In this document: positions 31,987-40,808 of the stretch, one piece after another
How the letters are laid out: every line of letters begins with the position of its first letter
Position numbering within the stretch: position 1 is the stretch's first letter
Assembly (NCBI GenBank): GCA_033852135.1
Contig: JAWSVB010000022.1
Coordinates: 1 to 64,000 of the forward strand
DNA: 64,000 nt
From: QZLE01 sp033852135
Lineage (GTDB): Bacteria > Pseudomonadota > Gammaproteobacteria > QZLD01
Direction of reading: 5' to 3'
Program-made: the position numbers and the translations under genes
The notes under the pieces: model-generated
What the model saw: the letters and a program-made list of their open reading frames with translations, nothing else
The model's database searches: none
What the model was told of the DNA's origin: nothing

Positions 31987-34848
31987 ATGAAAGCTGTAAC
32001 GCAGCAGAAAAGACTATTTTTGAGTTTGAAGTGGAAAGCATTTCTACTGACAAGCTTGATATTGTCTGCGATTTTTGGCGGGCTGACATTTAGCAATCAC
32101 TATTATTTAGGGCAACAGTTTGAAACCAAACGTAAAGAGATCCATCAAAGGCACAGTCAAGAGATACAGGGGCTGATTCGACAGTCCGCACAACGAATCC
32201 AGCAGCTAGCTGGAACCGTTATTTCAATTCATGGAATGGCGGCAGCAGTTGAGAAAAAAGATTCTGCTGGTGTGAATGATTCTTTTGATGCGTACTGGTG
32301 GCAGTTGCAGCTTGATAGCGGTATTGATTCAGCAGCTATTTTTACAGAAGAACTTGAAACCTTGGGAAAGTGGGGTGTACCTAATATTCCTGATTCCCTT
32401 ATCAAAGACACTAAGAATCAAGAACGGCCAAACTGGATAGTAAATTGTTGGCTTACCTGTGAAATTTACGTAGCTGTTCCGATGCTGATAGATGGTCGCA
32501 AAGGTGGAATAGCTGTATTTGGTGCACCACTGCTAGATGTTATTCTTGATTTTAAAATGTTCGCAGGTGTTGATGCTGGGATTATTGTATCAATAGATCA
32601 GCATGAGGTGATGTCTGAAAGGTATCTGCCAGATTGGAATGTTGATGTTGTAGCTATTACACAACCAGAGAGAAGCCTCTCGATCATCAATAGGGTTGCG
32701 AATAGATATGATATGTTGTTTTTGGAGCATGATTCTGTTCTAGAGCACACTAAAAATAGACAAACTGATGAAGTTGTTGCAGTAAGTGATGTTAAGCTCC
32801 TTCCGCTTAGTGTTTTCTCGCAGTTAAATAAAGGGTTCTTGATAACCATTTCTGATGTGACAGAAGATGTTAAAAAACTGGAGAATGCTAAACAGGAAAG
32901 TAAACTTCTTGGTGGTGGCGGTTTATTAGTTGCTGAACTATTGATGCTGTTTATTCTATGGCGACCAATGTCTCGTTTACGCTTTACGGCATTATACCTT
33001 CCTTTGCTTGCTCAAAATTCATTTGAGAAGGTTCGAGAGTCACTAACCAAACAATCTAAAGATACTTTATTTCAAGATGAGAGTGATATCTTAAATAATA
33101 CAGCTATTGCTCTTTCACATCAGTTAGAGGGGCTGCAGGTACAGTTGCATCGGCGTGCTGAACAGCTGCAAGAGCGAGGTCGTGAGCTTGAGGCCGAGAG
33201 AGATTTTGTAACTGGGTTATTGAATACTGCCCATGCTCTTATCCTTACTCAAGATGAAGATGGCAATATCTTGATGATAAATCGCCATGGTGAGTGGATA
33301 ACTGGTTATACAGAGGATGAGTTAGTTGGTGGTTCATTTACCAATATTTTGCCGCGCAATGCACTTCTGCCTGATCTATCACACCAGCTTGAGGATCTAA
33401 TTATTGGCAAGAGATCTGAGCTTCACCATGAGGCAGATCTTGTAACCAAAGATGGAGAGAGTCTGCATATAGCATGGTACCACTCAAGCTTATCGGATAA
33501 GGGGCAAAGGCATAAGATTCTTACCATAGGTCTAGATATTAGTGAGAGAAAGCAGGCTGAAGATAACCTTGGTTGGCTGGCATCTCATGATTCGCTTACA
33601 GGTTTATTTAATAGACGCCGGTTTTCAGAAGACCTTGAACGCGTGATTGAAACCAATCAACGTTATGATCGCGTAAGCGCACTTTTGTTTTTTGATCTAG
33701 ACCAGTTTAAAGATGTTAATGATACTAGCGGGCATCATGTTGGTGATATGTTGCTGAAGAGGGTTTCTGAGGTCTTAAAAAATACAGCCAGAGAATCAGA
33801 TATCATTGCTAGGCTCGGTGGCGATGAGTTTGCAACAATAGTTCAAGAGATCGATCTTGAGCAGCTGGGGCAAACAGCTGATCGTTTTTGCAAAGCACTC
33901 ACTATGATTGAGGTTTCAGGTGCAAACCAAATTCACCGTGTTTCATCAAGTATTGGTGTTGCCATTATTCCAAAACACGGTAAGAACGTAGAAGAGGTTC
34001 TAGCTAACGCTGATATCGCTATGTATCAGGCTAAAGAGAGTGGTAGGAATTGTTGGCATATTTTTGATGACCGTGAACATGGAAAAGAGCGTGTACACGA
34101 AAGAGTTTATTGGAATGAGAAAGTTAAACAGGCTCTCAATGAAGATGATTTTACTACATACTTCCAGCCAGTTACTTGCGTAAAAACCGGTCAAGTTTCT
34201 TACTATGAATCGTTATTAAGAATATTTGATGAGAACCATCGTCCATACCCAGCATCAAAACTAGTATCTGCTGCTGAAAGAAGCGGGCTAATCCAAGAGA
34301 TGGATGAACGTGTGATTGAAAAAGTTATCGCGCAGAAAGCTAATCTTGAGATTAGAGGTATCGATGCAAGGTTATCAATCAATGTTTCTGGCCTCTCATT
34401 CAGAAATATTAACTTGCTGGATCACATTAAAAAGTGTCTTACCCAGCTGGATGTAAATCCACACTCAATAATATTTGAAATTACCGAGACAGCAGCAGTT
34501 GCTGATATCGGTGCTACAAGTGATATTATTCGTGGTATTAAAGAGATGGGGTGTAAATTTGCGCTTGATGATTTCGGCGTGGGCTTCTCCTCATTGTATT
34601 ATCTAAAACAGCTTCCAATTGATTATATTAAAATTGATGGCTCATTTATTAGGCATTTGCATGATGAGCCTGATGATCAAGTCTTAGTGCGTGCATTGGT
34701 TGAAGTGGCTAAGGCCTTTGGGCAATACACAGTTGCCGAATATGTCGAACATAAAGAAACATTAGATTTGTTAAAAGAGATCGGTGTTGATTTTGCGCAA
34801 GGGCATTATATTTCACACCCTAAACCTGTTGATGAGATCTGGTCTTAA
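31987..34848 (+). CDS. Membrane-bound PAS-GGDEF-EAL c-di-GMP enzyme
   Basis: 953 residues. TM about 17-38, a large periplasmic sensor about 40-305, TM about 308-328, coiled coil, PAS about 405-520, GGDEF about 525-690, EAL about 705-950. The cyclase motif is RLGGDEF with RESD (an RxxD inhibitory site) five residues upstream. The phosphodiesterase half has ESLLR in place of EALLR, NVSG, EITET, LDDFGVGFSS and KIDGSF, so the metal-binding acids are kept. Both activities are possible. The periplasmic domain is likely to be the partner of the PstS-like protein encoded just upstream. Confidence 0.92.
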   Translation: MKAVTQQKRLFLSLKWKAFLLTSLILSAIFGGLTFSNHYYLGQQFETKRKEIHQRHSQEIQGLIRQSAQRIQQLAGTVISIHGMAAAVEKKDSAGVNDSFDAYWWQLQLDSGIDSAAIFTEELETLGKWGVPNIPDSLIKDTKNQERPNWIVNCWLTCEIYVAVPMLIDGRKGGIAVFGAPLLDVILDFKMFAGVDAGIIVSIDQHEVMSERYLPDWNVDVVAITQPERSLSIINRVANRYDMLFLEHDSVLEHTKNRQTDEVVAVSDVKLLPLSVFSQLNKGFLITISDVTEDVKKLENAKQESKLLGGGGLLVAELLMLFILWRPMSRLRFTALYLPLLAQNSFEKVRESLTKQSKDTLFQDESDILNNTAIALSHQLEGLQVQLHRRAEQLQERGRELEAERDFVTGLLNTAHALILTQDEDGNILMINRHGEWITGYTEDELVGGSFTNILPRNALLPDLSHQLEDLIIGKRSELHHEADLVTKDGESLHIAWYHSSLSDKGQRHKILTIGLDISERKQAEDNLGWLASHDSLTGLFNRRRFSEDLERVIETNQRYDRVSALLFFDLDQFKDVNDTSGHHVGDMLLKRVSEVLKNTARESDIIARLGGDEFATIVQEIDLEQLGQTADRFCKALTMIEVSGANQIHRVSSSIGVAIIPKHGKNVEEVLANADIAMYQAKESGRNCWHIFDDREHGKERVHERVYWNEKVKQALNEDDFTTYFQPVTCVKTGQVSYYESLLRIFDENHRPYPASKLVSAAERSGLIQEMDERVIEKVIAQKANLEIRGIDARLSINVSGLSFRNINLLDHIKKCLTQLDVNPHSIIFEITETAAVADIGATSDIIRGIKEMGCKFALDDFGVGFSSLYYLKQLPIDYIKIDGSFIRHLHDEPDDQVLVRALVEVAKAFGQYTVAEYVEHKETLDLLKEIGVDFAQGHYISHPKPVDEIWS

Positions 34849-35453
34849 TTCTTGTCTATTTTTCCAAATACTGCGTTATAGCTTCAAATTTACTCAGTCA
34901 TTTACTAAAGTAAACTCCTTCGTAAATTATTGCTATGCCTTGTCTTTGAAAAAATATCATATAAATAATGCCATTGTTATATTATCTACCAATCAATTTT
35001 TTTAACATGCTTTTGCTTTGCCTAAGCTGCGCTCATGACGCTTAAATAGTATTCGCTAATTTATAGATCAAAATAATTAACATGTTAACTAACTGCAATT
35101 TCCATAGTAAATTCTTGTTACAACATGTCTTTGAAAAAATATCTTGCGAATTAATCATAAATAATATCAGTACACTATCCTCGTTTTCTTTTGCAGTACT
35201 TAATTTTGCTGTGTACAGCACAGCTTAAGTGCGTTCATAAAGCTTATTAAGAAATAATTTATGGGAAATTAGTTGGTTAGGAAATACTGCATAAATGGAG
35301 TTACGGTAACTCTTGTTAATATCCACTTAAAGAGAATATAAATTATTTTGTGACCTTATAACGGTTATAAGTAAATAGGGGTTGTCTGGTATCCCATATA
35401 TATAGATAATAGGGAACGAATTTTTCAAGCAAATGAATAGATAAGGTAATAAC
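34849..35453. other. 600-base gene-free gap with repeated segments
   Basis: AT-rich DNA with no credible gene. It contains an 18-base direct repeat (listed separately) and palindromic stretches such as TTAACATGTTAA around 35078-35089. The last 150 bases should contain the promoter of the KAS III-like gene. Confidence 0.5.
34941..35143. repeat. 18-bp direct repeat pair
   Basis: TGTCTTTGAAAAAATATC is found at 34941-34958 and at 35126-35143, each followed within about 20 bases by ATAAATAAT. The 185-base spacing suggests two degenerate copies of a dispersed intergenic element. Confidence 0.7.
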
Positions 35454-36506
35454 ATGACCAAAGATACAGTTGGGATAGTAGGGTACGGTTTATACATGCC
35501 TGAAACAGTAATGACTGCTGCTGATGTTGCTGCTGCAACAGACGGAGCGTGGACTGAAGAAGCCGTTGAGCAAAAGCTTGGATTTAAGAAAAAGCCGGTT
35601 CCTGGTGATAACGATGGTACTCAAGAGATGGGTGCAAGAGCTGCTCAAGACTGCCTTGATAGAACAGGGGTAGATCCATTAGATATCGATCTTTTACTAT
35701 GTATTGGTGAAGAGTATAAAGAATATCCATTGACCACTTCTGGAATTTATATTCAGGAAAAAATCGGAGCTAAGAATGCATGGTCAATCGACATTCAGCA
35801 ACGTTGTAATACAACTGTTGCTGCTCTGAAGATGGCTAAAGATATGATTATTGCTGATGATGATATTGATACAGTGATGATTGTTGGTGGATACAGAAAC
35901 GGCGACTTTATCGATTATAAAGATCCTGCTGTATCATTTATGTTTAACCTTGGTGCTGGTGGTGGCGCGTTGATTCTTAAGCGTAACCATGATCGTAACC
36001 TGGTTCTTGGCTCTCATATTATCACTGACGGTAGTTTAGCTCGTGATGCTGGTGTGCTTTATGGTGGAACTGAGCATCCAATTGAAAATCTTCCTGAAGC
36101 TGAATTAGCTAAAGTTCGTGAGAACGGTAATCTTTCTCTAAGAGTTTTCGAACCTGAGCATATGAAAGATCGTTTGAATGAAGTTTCTATGCCGAATTGG
36201 TTTAAGTGTATTGATAAAGCTCTTGATAAGAGTGGATACAAAAAAGAAGACCTTGGCTTCTGTAATGTTCTTCACTTTAAACATTCAATGTATAAGTACA
36301 TGCTTTCTGAGCTTGGTCTTACTGTAGATCAGTCTGTATACCTTGATGAGTATGGGCATATTGGTCAGATTGACCAGTTCATTGCTATGTATGAAGGTGA
36401 AAAGCAAGGTAAGCTTGAAGATGGAACCCTAATGGTTATCATCGCTGCTGGTATCGGTTATGTTTGGGGTGCAACCATTGTTAAATGGGGCCCTGCTGAC
36501 GCTTAA
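35454..36506 (+). CDS. 3-oxoacyl-ACP synthase III-like (thiolase-fold) enzyme
   Basis: A 350-residue thiolase-fold condensing enzyme. The nucleophile is C118 in DIQQRCNTTVAAL, and NLGAGGGALIL near residue 163-173 is the glycine-rich loop of the fold. In the second half the active-site His region reads LHFKHSMYKYM (H274/H277). The place of the FabH Asn (GNTS) is taken by EYGHIGQID (H302), so the triad differs from FabH. No acyl carrier protein or other fatty-acid genes are adjacent; it is monocistronic with a terminator. It could condense an unusual acyl donor. The substrate cannot be read from the sequence. Confidence 0.8.
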   Translation: MTKDTVGIVGYGLYMPETVMTAADVAAATDGAWTEEAVEQKLGFKKKPVPGDNDGTQEMGARAAQDCLDRTGVDPLDIDLLLCIGEEYKEYPLTTSGIYIQEKIGAKNAWSIDIQQRCNTTVAALKMAKDMIIADDDIDTVMIVGGYRNGDFIDYKDPAVSFMFNLGAGGGALILKRNHDRNLVLGSHIITDGSLARDAGVLYGGTEHPIENLPEAELAKVRENGNLSLRVFEPEHMKDRLNEVSMPNWFKCIDKALDKSGYKKEDLGFCNVLHFKHSMYKYMLSELGLTVDQSVYLDEYGHIGQIDQFIAMYEGEKQGKLEDGTLMVIIAAGIGYVWGATIVKWGPADA

Positions 36507-36541
36507 TTCGCTACGCGCAAAAGATAGCAAATATGTAAATG

Positions 36542-36571
36542 AAAAGGCAGCTCTTGTGAGCTGCTTTTTTG
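36542..36571 (+). terminator. Rho-independent terminator after the KAS III-like gene
   Basis: GCAGCTC (36547-36553) pairs with GAGCTGC (36558-36564) around TTGT, flanked by AAAA on the left and TTTTTT on the right. Confidence 0.88.
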
Positions 36572-37028
36572 TTTTCTAAATAGAGTATTTATACTGATAG
36601 ATATCCTAGGCATAAATTCATACTAATAAAATCTCTTATAAAAGCTGGAATCTTTACTAATTAAATACCAGCAGCAAATTATATATATCTAATATAATTT
36701 AAGAACTTGCATTGTTCCGGCATCCTCTTGCCGCTATGGAACTTCCTTGCCGATTTATTGACTAGGGTGATTGCCTTTTCAGTAGATTACTAATCTCTTA
36801 ACTTTTTAAAATTAAATCCCTTGGTTGAATTGCTGATGTGCTTATTATGCCCATAAGCTCCTCTAGTATTAGTAATTATAATTAAAAACAAATTGTTATT
36901 GGTTTTGTGTGTGGGTAAGTAATGGTGGTGTGGAGTTTGTAAAAGTGATTTTGGCATATCTATTGCTAGATAGTAATCGAGAGAAACCAAAATTGGTTTT
37001 TAAGAAGAGATTTAAAAGGGTTAATAGT
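36572..37028. other. Regulatory gap before the flagellar cluster
   Basis: About 450 AT-rich bases. It holds an inverted pair GTTCC/GGAAC near 36714-36740 and, nearer flgB, the sigma-54 promoter at 36952-36967. A long frame running through this gap into flgB is not coding: the promoter lies inside it and its first 40 codons do not match FlgB. Confidence 0.6.
36952..36967 (+). promoter_or_regulatory. Sigma-54 promoter of the flgB operon
   Basis: TGGCATATCTATTGCT has the -24 GG and -12 GC exactly ten bases apart and matches TGGCAC-N5-TTGC at all but one base. It lies 62 bases before the flgB start. Sigma-54 control of rod/hook genes through a FleQ/FlrA-type activator is known in Pseudomonas and Vibrio. 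Confidence 0.8.
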
Positions 37029-37439
37029 ATGGCAATTTCATTCGATAAAGCATTTGGAATACAGGAGCAGGCTCTTGATCTTCGTAGTAAGCGTAGTGAG
37101 ATGATCGCTTCAAACCTCGCTAATGCTGATACACCGAACTATAAGGCCAGGGATTTCGATTTCAAAACTGCTCTTAGCCAAGCACAAGGTGTTCAACAAA
37201 CATCTACAGCTAAGGTGGATCAAACAAACGTCAAACATTTGTCACTTGATGCTGGTCGCTCTGCTAGCGTCTATGAAACCCTATATAGGAATCCTATCAG
37301 CCCATCTCTTGATGGGAATACTGTTGAAACTCATGTTGAGCAAGCTAACTTTGCTGAAAACTCTATTCAGTATCAAGCAACTCTAAACTTTTTATCTCAC
37401 CGAATAACCGGTTTGATGAGCGCCATTAAAGGAGAATAG
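37029..37439 (+). CDS. flgB: Flagellar proximal rod protein FlgB
   Basis: FlgB forms the part of the rod nearest the MS ring. The start is ATG 37029, giving MAISFDKAFGIQEQAL; upstream in-frame codons are promoter DNA. SEMIASNLANADTPNYKARDFDF near residue 23-45 is the conserved rod signature, and FLSHRITGLMSAIKGE is the expected end. The 136 residues match the family. It opens a co-directional run flgBCDEFGHIJKL with short gaps. Confidence 0.95.
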   Translation: MAISFDKAFGIQEQALDLRSKRSEMIASNLANADTPNYKARDFDFKTALSQAQGVQQTSTAKVDQTNVKHLSLDAGRSASVYETLYRNPISPSLDGNTVETHVEQANFAENSIQYQATLNFLSHRITGLMSAIKGE

Positions 37440-37441
37440 TA

Positions 37442-37843
37442 ATGTCACTGTTTAATGTTTTCAATATTGCTGGTTCTGGGATGCAGGCGCAAACAGTGCG
37501 CATGAATACCACCGCTAGTAATCTGGCAAATGTTGATTCAGTTGCCACAACTCCAGATGAAGCTTATAAGGCCAAGCATCCAATTTTTGCATCTGTATTA
37601 AATGCGCAGATGACTGGCGGTGTAAAGGTTGGAGAGATATACAAAAGTGATGCAGAAAATATGATGCGTTATGAACCAAATAACCCTATGTCAAATGAAG
37701 ATGGTTATGTTTTTCAATCAAATGTTAACTCAATTGAAGAGATGGTGAATATGATCTCTGCTTCACGCTCTTATCAAAACAATGTTGAAGTTATGAATAC
37801 ATCGAAAGAGTTGTTAACTAAAACTCTGGCACTAGGTAAATAG
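37442..37843 (+). CDS. flgC: Flagellar rod protein FlgC
   Basis: Second proximal rod protein, 133 residues. MNTTASNLANVDSV is the N-terminal rod motif. NVNSIEEMVNMISASRSYQNNVEVMNTSKELL is the C-terminal coiled-coil signature shared by rod and hook proteins. It starts two bases after the flgB stop. Confidence 0.95.
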   Translation: MSLFNVFNIAGSGMQAQTVRMNTTASNLANVDSVATTPDEAYKAKHPIFASVLNAQMTGGVKVGEIYKSDAENMMRYEPNNPMSNEDGYVFQSNVNSIEEMVNMISASRSYQNNVEVMNTSKELLTKTLALGK

Positions 37844-37853
37844 GGAGTAGGTT

Positions 37854-38522
37854 ATGACGAGTATTTCAGATATTGCTTCTATCGTTAATGGTAACTCAAC
37901 CACTACTGATTCAAGTAATTCAAATGAACTTGGGCAGGAAGATTTTCTTAAACTGATGACGGTTCAGTTGCAGAATCAAGACCCTTTTAAACCGATGGAA
38001 GATGGTCAGTTTATTGCGCAGATGGCCCAGTTTAGTACGGCCTCTGGAATCGGTGAACTGCAAGAGTCATTTTCTGAATTCGCATCATCAATAAATGGAA
38101 ACCAGATTTTAGAATATTCAAATCTTATTGACCGAGAAGTGATGGTTAATAGTGACGTTGGTTATTTTGACGGTTCTGATGATTTAACGGCAAGTATTAA
38201 TGTGCCAACTTCACTTTCTGGTCTTAGTGTAAAGGTTTACACCGAAAGTGGTGCTTTAATTGATTCTGCTGAACTCGGACCGCAATCTGCAGGTCAGGTG
38301 GAATTTGAGTGGGATGGCACTGATAGTAATGGTGCAGAGATGCCTGCAGGCAAATATAGAGTAACAGCAGAAACGCTTTATGGCGGAGAGACACACGCTT
38401 TAAGTGCCAGCGTTATGGCTAAAGTAGAGAGTGTAAGTTTAGGAGTAGGTGGCAGGCCGCCAAATTTGAATTTAGTAGGTATTGGGCAGGTTAGCACAAC
38501 TGCGATATCTCAAATTAAATAG
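37854..38522 (+). CDS. flgD: Flagellar hook assembly chaperone FlgD
   Basis: The hook cap that guides FlgE polymerisation, 222 residues. The export/cap region EDFLKLMTVQLQNQDPFKPM is near residue 28-47, and AQFSTASGIGELQ follows. The second half holds a FLIG-like and Ig-like part (FEWDGTDSNGAEMPAGKYRV). The Ser/Asn-rich N-terminal tail is normal for the family. Confidence 0.95.
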   Translation: MTSISDIASIVNGNSTTTDSSNSNELGQEDFLKLMTVQLQNQDPFKPMEDGQFIAQMAQFSTASGIGELQESFSEFASSINGNQILEYSNLIDREVMVNSDVGYFDGSDDLTASINVPTSLSGLSVKVYTESGALIDSAELGPQSAGQVEFEWDGTDSNGAEMPAGKYRVTAETLYGGETHALSASVMAKVESVSLGVGGRPPNLNLVGIGQVSTTAISQIK

Positions 38523-38565
38523 AAATATATTAGTACAGTAAAAGTATTTTAATAGGAGAATTAAT

Positions 38566-39843
38566 ATGGCTTTTTCAACCGCACTATCAGGATTGAACGC
38601 AGCGTCCTCAGATCTAGATATCGTTGGTAACAATATTGCCAATAGTAATACAGCAGGGTTTAAGGCATCTCGTGGTGAATTTGCAGATATATTTGCCGTA
38701 AGTAACCTTGGTGTTGCTGGTAATGCAATTGGGCAAGGTGTGGCGCTTTCAAGTGTTACTCAAGAGTTTGGGCAGGGTCAGTTTGAGTTTACCGGCAGTA
38801 CATTGGATATGGCGGTAAACGGTGATGGCTTCTTCCAGTTAAGTGATGGGGCTGTGGATACATATACCAGAGCAGGCGCTTTTAGTATGGATCGTGAAGG
38901 GTATATTGTAAATGCTTCAGGTTTGCGATTGCAGGGTTTTCCTGTTAATTCAGCAGGTGCTATTAGCTCCAGTACACCGCAGAATGTGCAGATTGATACT
39001 GGTGTTTCTAATCCACAGGCGACAACTGAGGTAACAATTGCAGCTAATATTGATGCATCAGAAACAGCCATTGCCGCAACTATTACCTTTGATACAGCAG
39101 ATCCAGCTAGTTATAACCACTCAACATCTACAACAGTATTTGATTCTCAAGGTGAATCCCACCAATTGACTACATATTATCGTAAAGAATCTGCAAATAC
39201 TTGGAGTACGTATACTTATGTTGATGATACGGTTGTACCACCTGCACAGTATGACCCAGCAGCTGTACCTGCACGCCCCAATACTTTTATGACACTAAGC
39301 TTTGCTAATGATGGTTCTTTGAATAGTGTGGATGATAATGGAACAACGATCAGTAATGGTGTATTGCCATATGGCAATTTCGCCATTGCCGGTAAAGACC
39401 CTTTGGTTGTTCAAGTTGACTATACATCGTTAACTCAATATGGCGGTGATTTCAGTGTGAATGCCTTGTCGCAAGATGGTTATTCTACTGGTGAGTTTAC
39501 CGATCTTGATGTTGATGCAGAGGGTAATGTTTTTGCTCGATTTTCTAATGGTCAGGCAACCACTCTGGCTAAAATTGCAGTAGTAACCTTCCCAAGTGTT
39601 GGTAATTTAAGGCAGGTGGGTGATACAAGTTGGACTGAGACATTCGCCTCTGGCCTTCCGATTGCAAAAGAGCCTGGAAATGCAGGTGCAGGAAGAATTG
39701 AATCTGGTGCATTAGAACAATCAAATGTTAATTTGACTGAACAGCTGGTGAAGATGATCACTGCGCAACGTAACTTCCAGGCTAACGCGCAGATGATTAG
39801 TACGTCTGACCAAGTAACACAAACTATTATTAATATTCGTTAA
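38566..39843 (+). CDS. flgE: Flagellar hook protein FlgE
   Basis: The structural subunit of the hook, 425 residues. It begins with MAFSTALSGLNAASSDLDIVGNNIANSNTAGFK and ends with EQLVKMITAQRNFQANAQMI..., the paired terminal helices of axial proteins; the middle holds the surface domain with many Thr, Ser and Asp. AGGAGAA upstream is its ribosome site. FlgF follows after 50 bases. Confidence 0.95.
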   Translation: MAFSTALSGLNAASSDLDIVGNNIANSNTAGFKASRGEFADIFAVSNLGVAGNAIGQGVALSSVTQEFGQGQFEFTGSTLDMAVNGDGFFQLSDGAVDTYTRAGAFSMDREGYIVNASGLRLQGFPVNSAGAISSSTPQNVQIDTGVSNPQATTEVTIAANIDASETAIAATITFDTADPASYNHSTSTTVFDSQGESHQLTTYYRKESANTWSTYTYVDDTVVPPAQYDPAAVPARPNTFMTLSFANDGSLNSVDDNGTTISNGVLPYGNFAIAGKDPLVVQVDYTSLTQYGGDFSVNALSQDGYSTGEFTDLDVDAEGNVFARFSNGQATTLAKIAVVTFPSVGNLRQVGDTSWTETFASGLPIAKEPGNAGAGRIESGALEQSNVNLTEQLVKMITAQRNFQANAQMISTSDQVTQTIINIR

Positions 39844-39893
39844 TTGTATTTAATTAACTTTCTGTTAATAAGGGTTAAGAAGAGGAAATAACT

Positions 39894-40631
39894 ATGGACC
39901 GTATGCTCTATCTAGCAATGAATGGCGCTAAACAGATTATGATGGCGCAGCGTAATAATTCTAATAACCTTGCGAATGCAAATACCACAGGTTTTCGTGA
40001 GGATTTGGATACATTCATGAGCAGTCATGTGAACGGTCCAGGTTATGCTGATAGAACATATGCGGTTGAGCAGTCTGTTGGCTCAAACATGAATCCAGGG
40101 GCAATGATTTCTACTGGGAATGATCTTGATGTAGCAGTAAAAGGTAATGGCTGGTTTGCTGTACAGAATGCTGAAGGTAATGAAGGCTATACCAGACGCG
40201 GTGATTTTCGAGTTTCAAACCAAGGATTTTTAGAGACTGGCGATGGGAAACTGGTATTAGGTAACGGTGGGCCAGTATCGATCCCTCCTGCTGAAAAAAT
40301 TGAGATTGGTGTTGATGGAACAATATCAATTATACCTCTAGGGCAAAACGCCAATACTTTGGCGGTTCTTGATCGTTTAAAGTTAGTAAACCCAGTTGAT
40401 AATCAGATAGAGAAGGGTAAAGACGGACTTTTTTATAGTAAAGATGGCAATCAATTGGAAGCCGATGCAGCAGTATCGGTTCAAACCGGTGTTCTTGAAT
40501 CAAGTAATGTAAATAGTATTGGAGCGATGGTTAAGATGATAAACCATGCCCGTGCCTATGAGATGCAGATTAAAGTTATGAAGGCAGCGGAAGATAATGA
40601 CAGTGCCAGCTCTAGGCTGCTAAGGTCATAG
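39894..40631 (+). CDS. flgF: Flagellar rod protein FlgF
   Basis: A rod component of 245 residues. It starts MDRMLYLAMNGAKQIM, followed by NNLANANTTGFREDL. GYTRRGDFRVSNQGFLETGDGKLVLGNGGPV in the middle is the FlgF/FlgG domain signature, and SNVNSIGAMVKMINHARAYE near the end is the axial helix. A sigma-54 promoter for flgG follows in the 177-base gap. Confidence 0.94.
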   Translation: MDRMLYLAMNGAKQIMMAQRNNSNNLANANTTGFREDLDTFMSSHVNGPGYADRTYAVEQSVGSNMNPGAMISTGNDLDVAVKGNGWFAVQNAEGNEGYTRRGDFRVSNQGFLETGDGKLVLGNGGPVSIPPAEKIEIGVDGTISIIPLGQNANTLAVLDRLKLVNPVDNQIEKGKDGLFYSKDGNQLEADAAVSVQTGVLESSNVNSIGAMVKMINHARAYEMQIKVMKAAEDNDSASSRLLRS

Positions 40632-40679
40632 TTGATTGTTAAGATCTTAATTCTAAAATAAATTCCATTCCAAAAAAGT

Positions 40680-40695
40680 TGGCCTACAAATTGCA
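40680..40695 (+). promoter_or_regulatory. Sigma-54 promoter upstream of flgG
   Basis: TGGCCTACAAATTGCA has GG and GC separated by exactly ten bases, with TTGCA at -12. It lies 113 bases before flgG in the longest internal gap of the cluster, indicating a second transcript start for flgGHIJ. Confidence 0.7.
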
Positions 40696-40706
40696 ATTTC
40701 AGAAGA

Positions 40707-40737
40707 GAGGGCTAATGCAGTCAAAATTTTAGCCCTC
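40707..40737 (+). other. Hairpin in the flgG leader
   Basis: GAGGGCTAA (40707-40715) pairs with TTAGCCCTC (40729-40737). It begins about 13 bases after the -12 element, that is, near the expected 5' end of the sigma-54 transcript. There is no T run, so it is more likely an mRNA 5' structure than a terminator. Confidence 0.5.
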
Positions 40738-40808
40738 CAAATGTCATCTGGCAGAAATATCAAAATTAAGATTTAAGAGAAAAGATAGAATAGAACAGGA
40801 GAAAGATT

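Noticed and set aside
36909..37028. Longer flgB start adding 40 residues
   Set aside because: The sigma-54 promoter lies inside this stretch, and FlgB proteins start at MAISFDKAFG.
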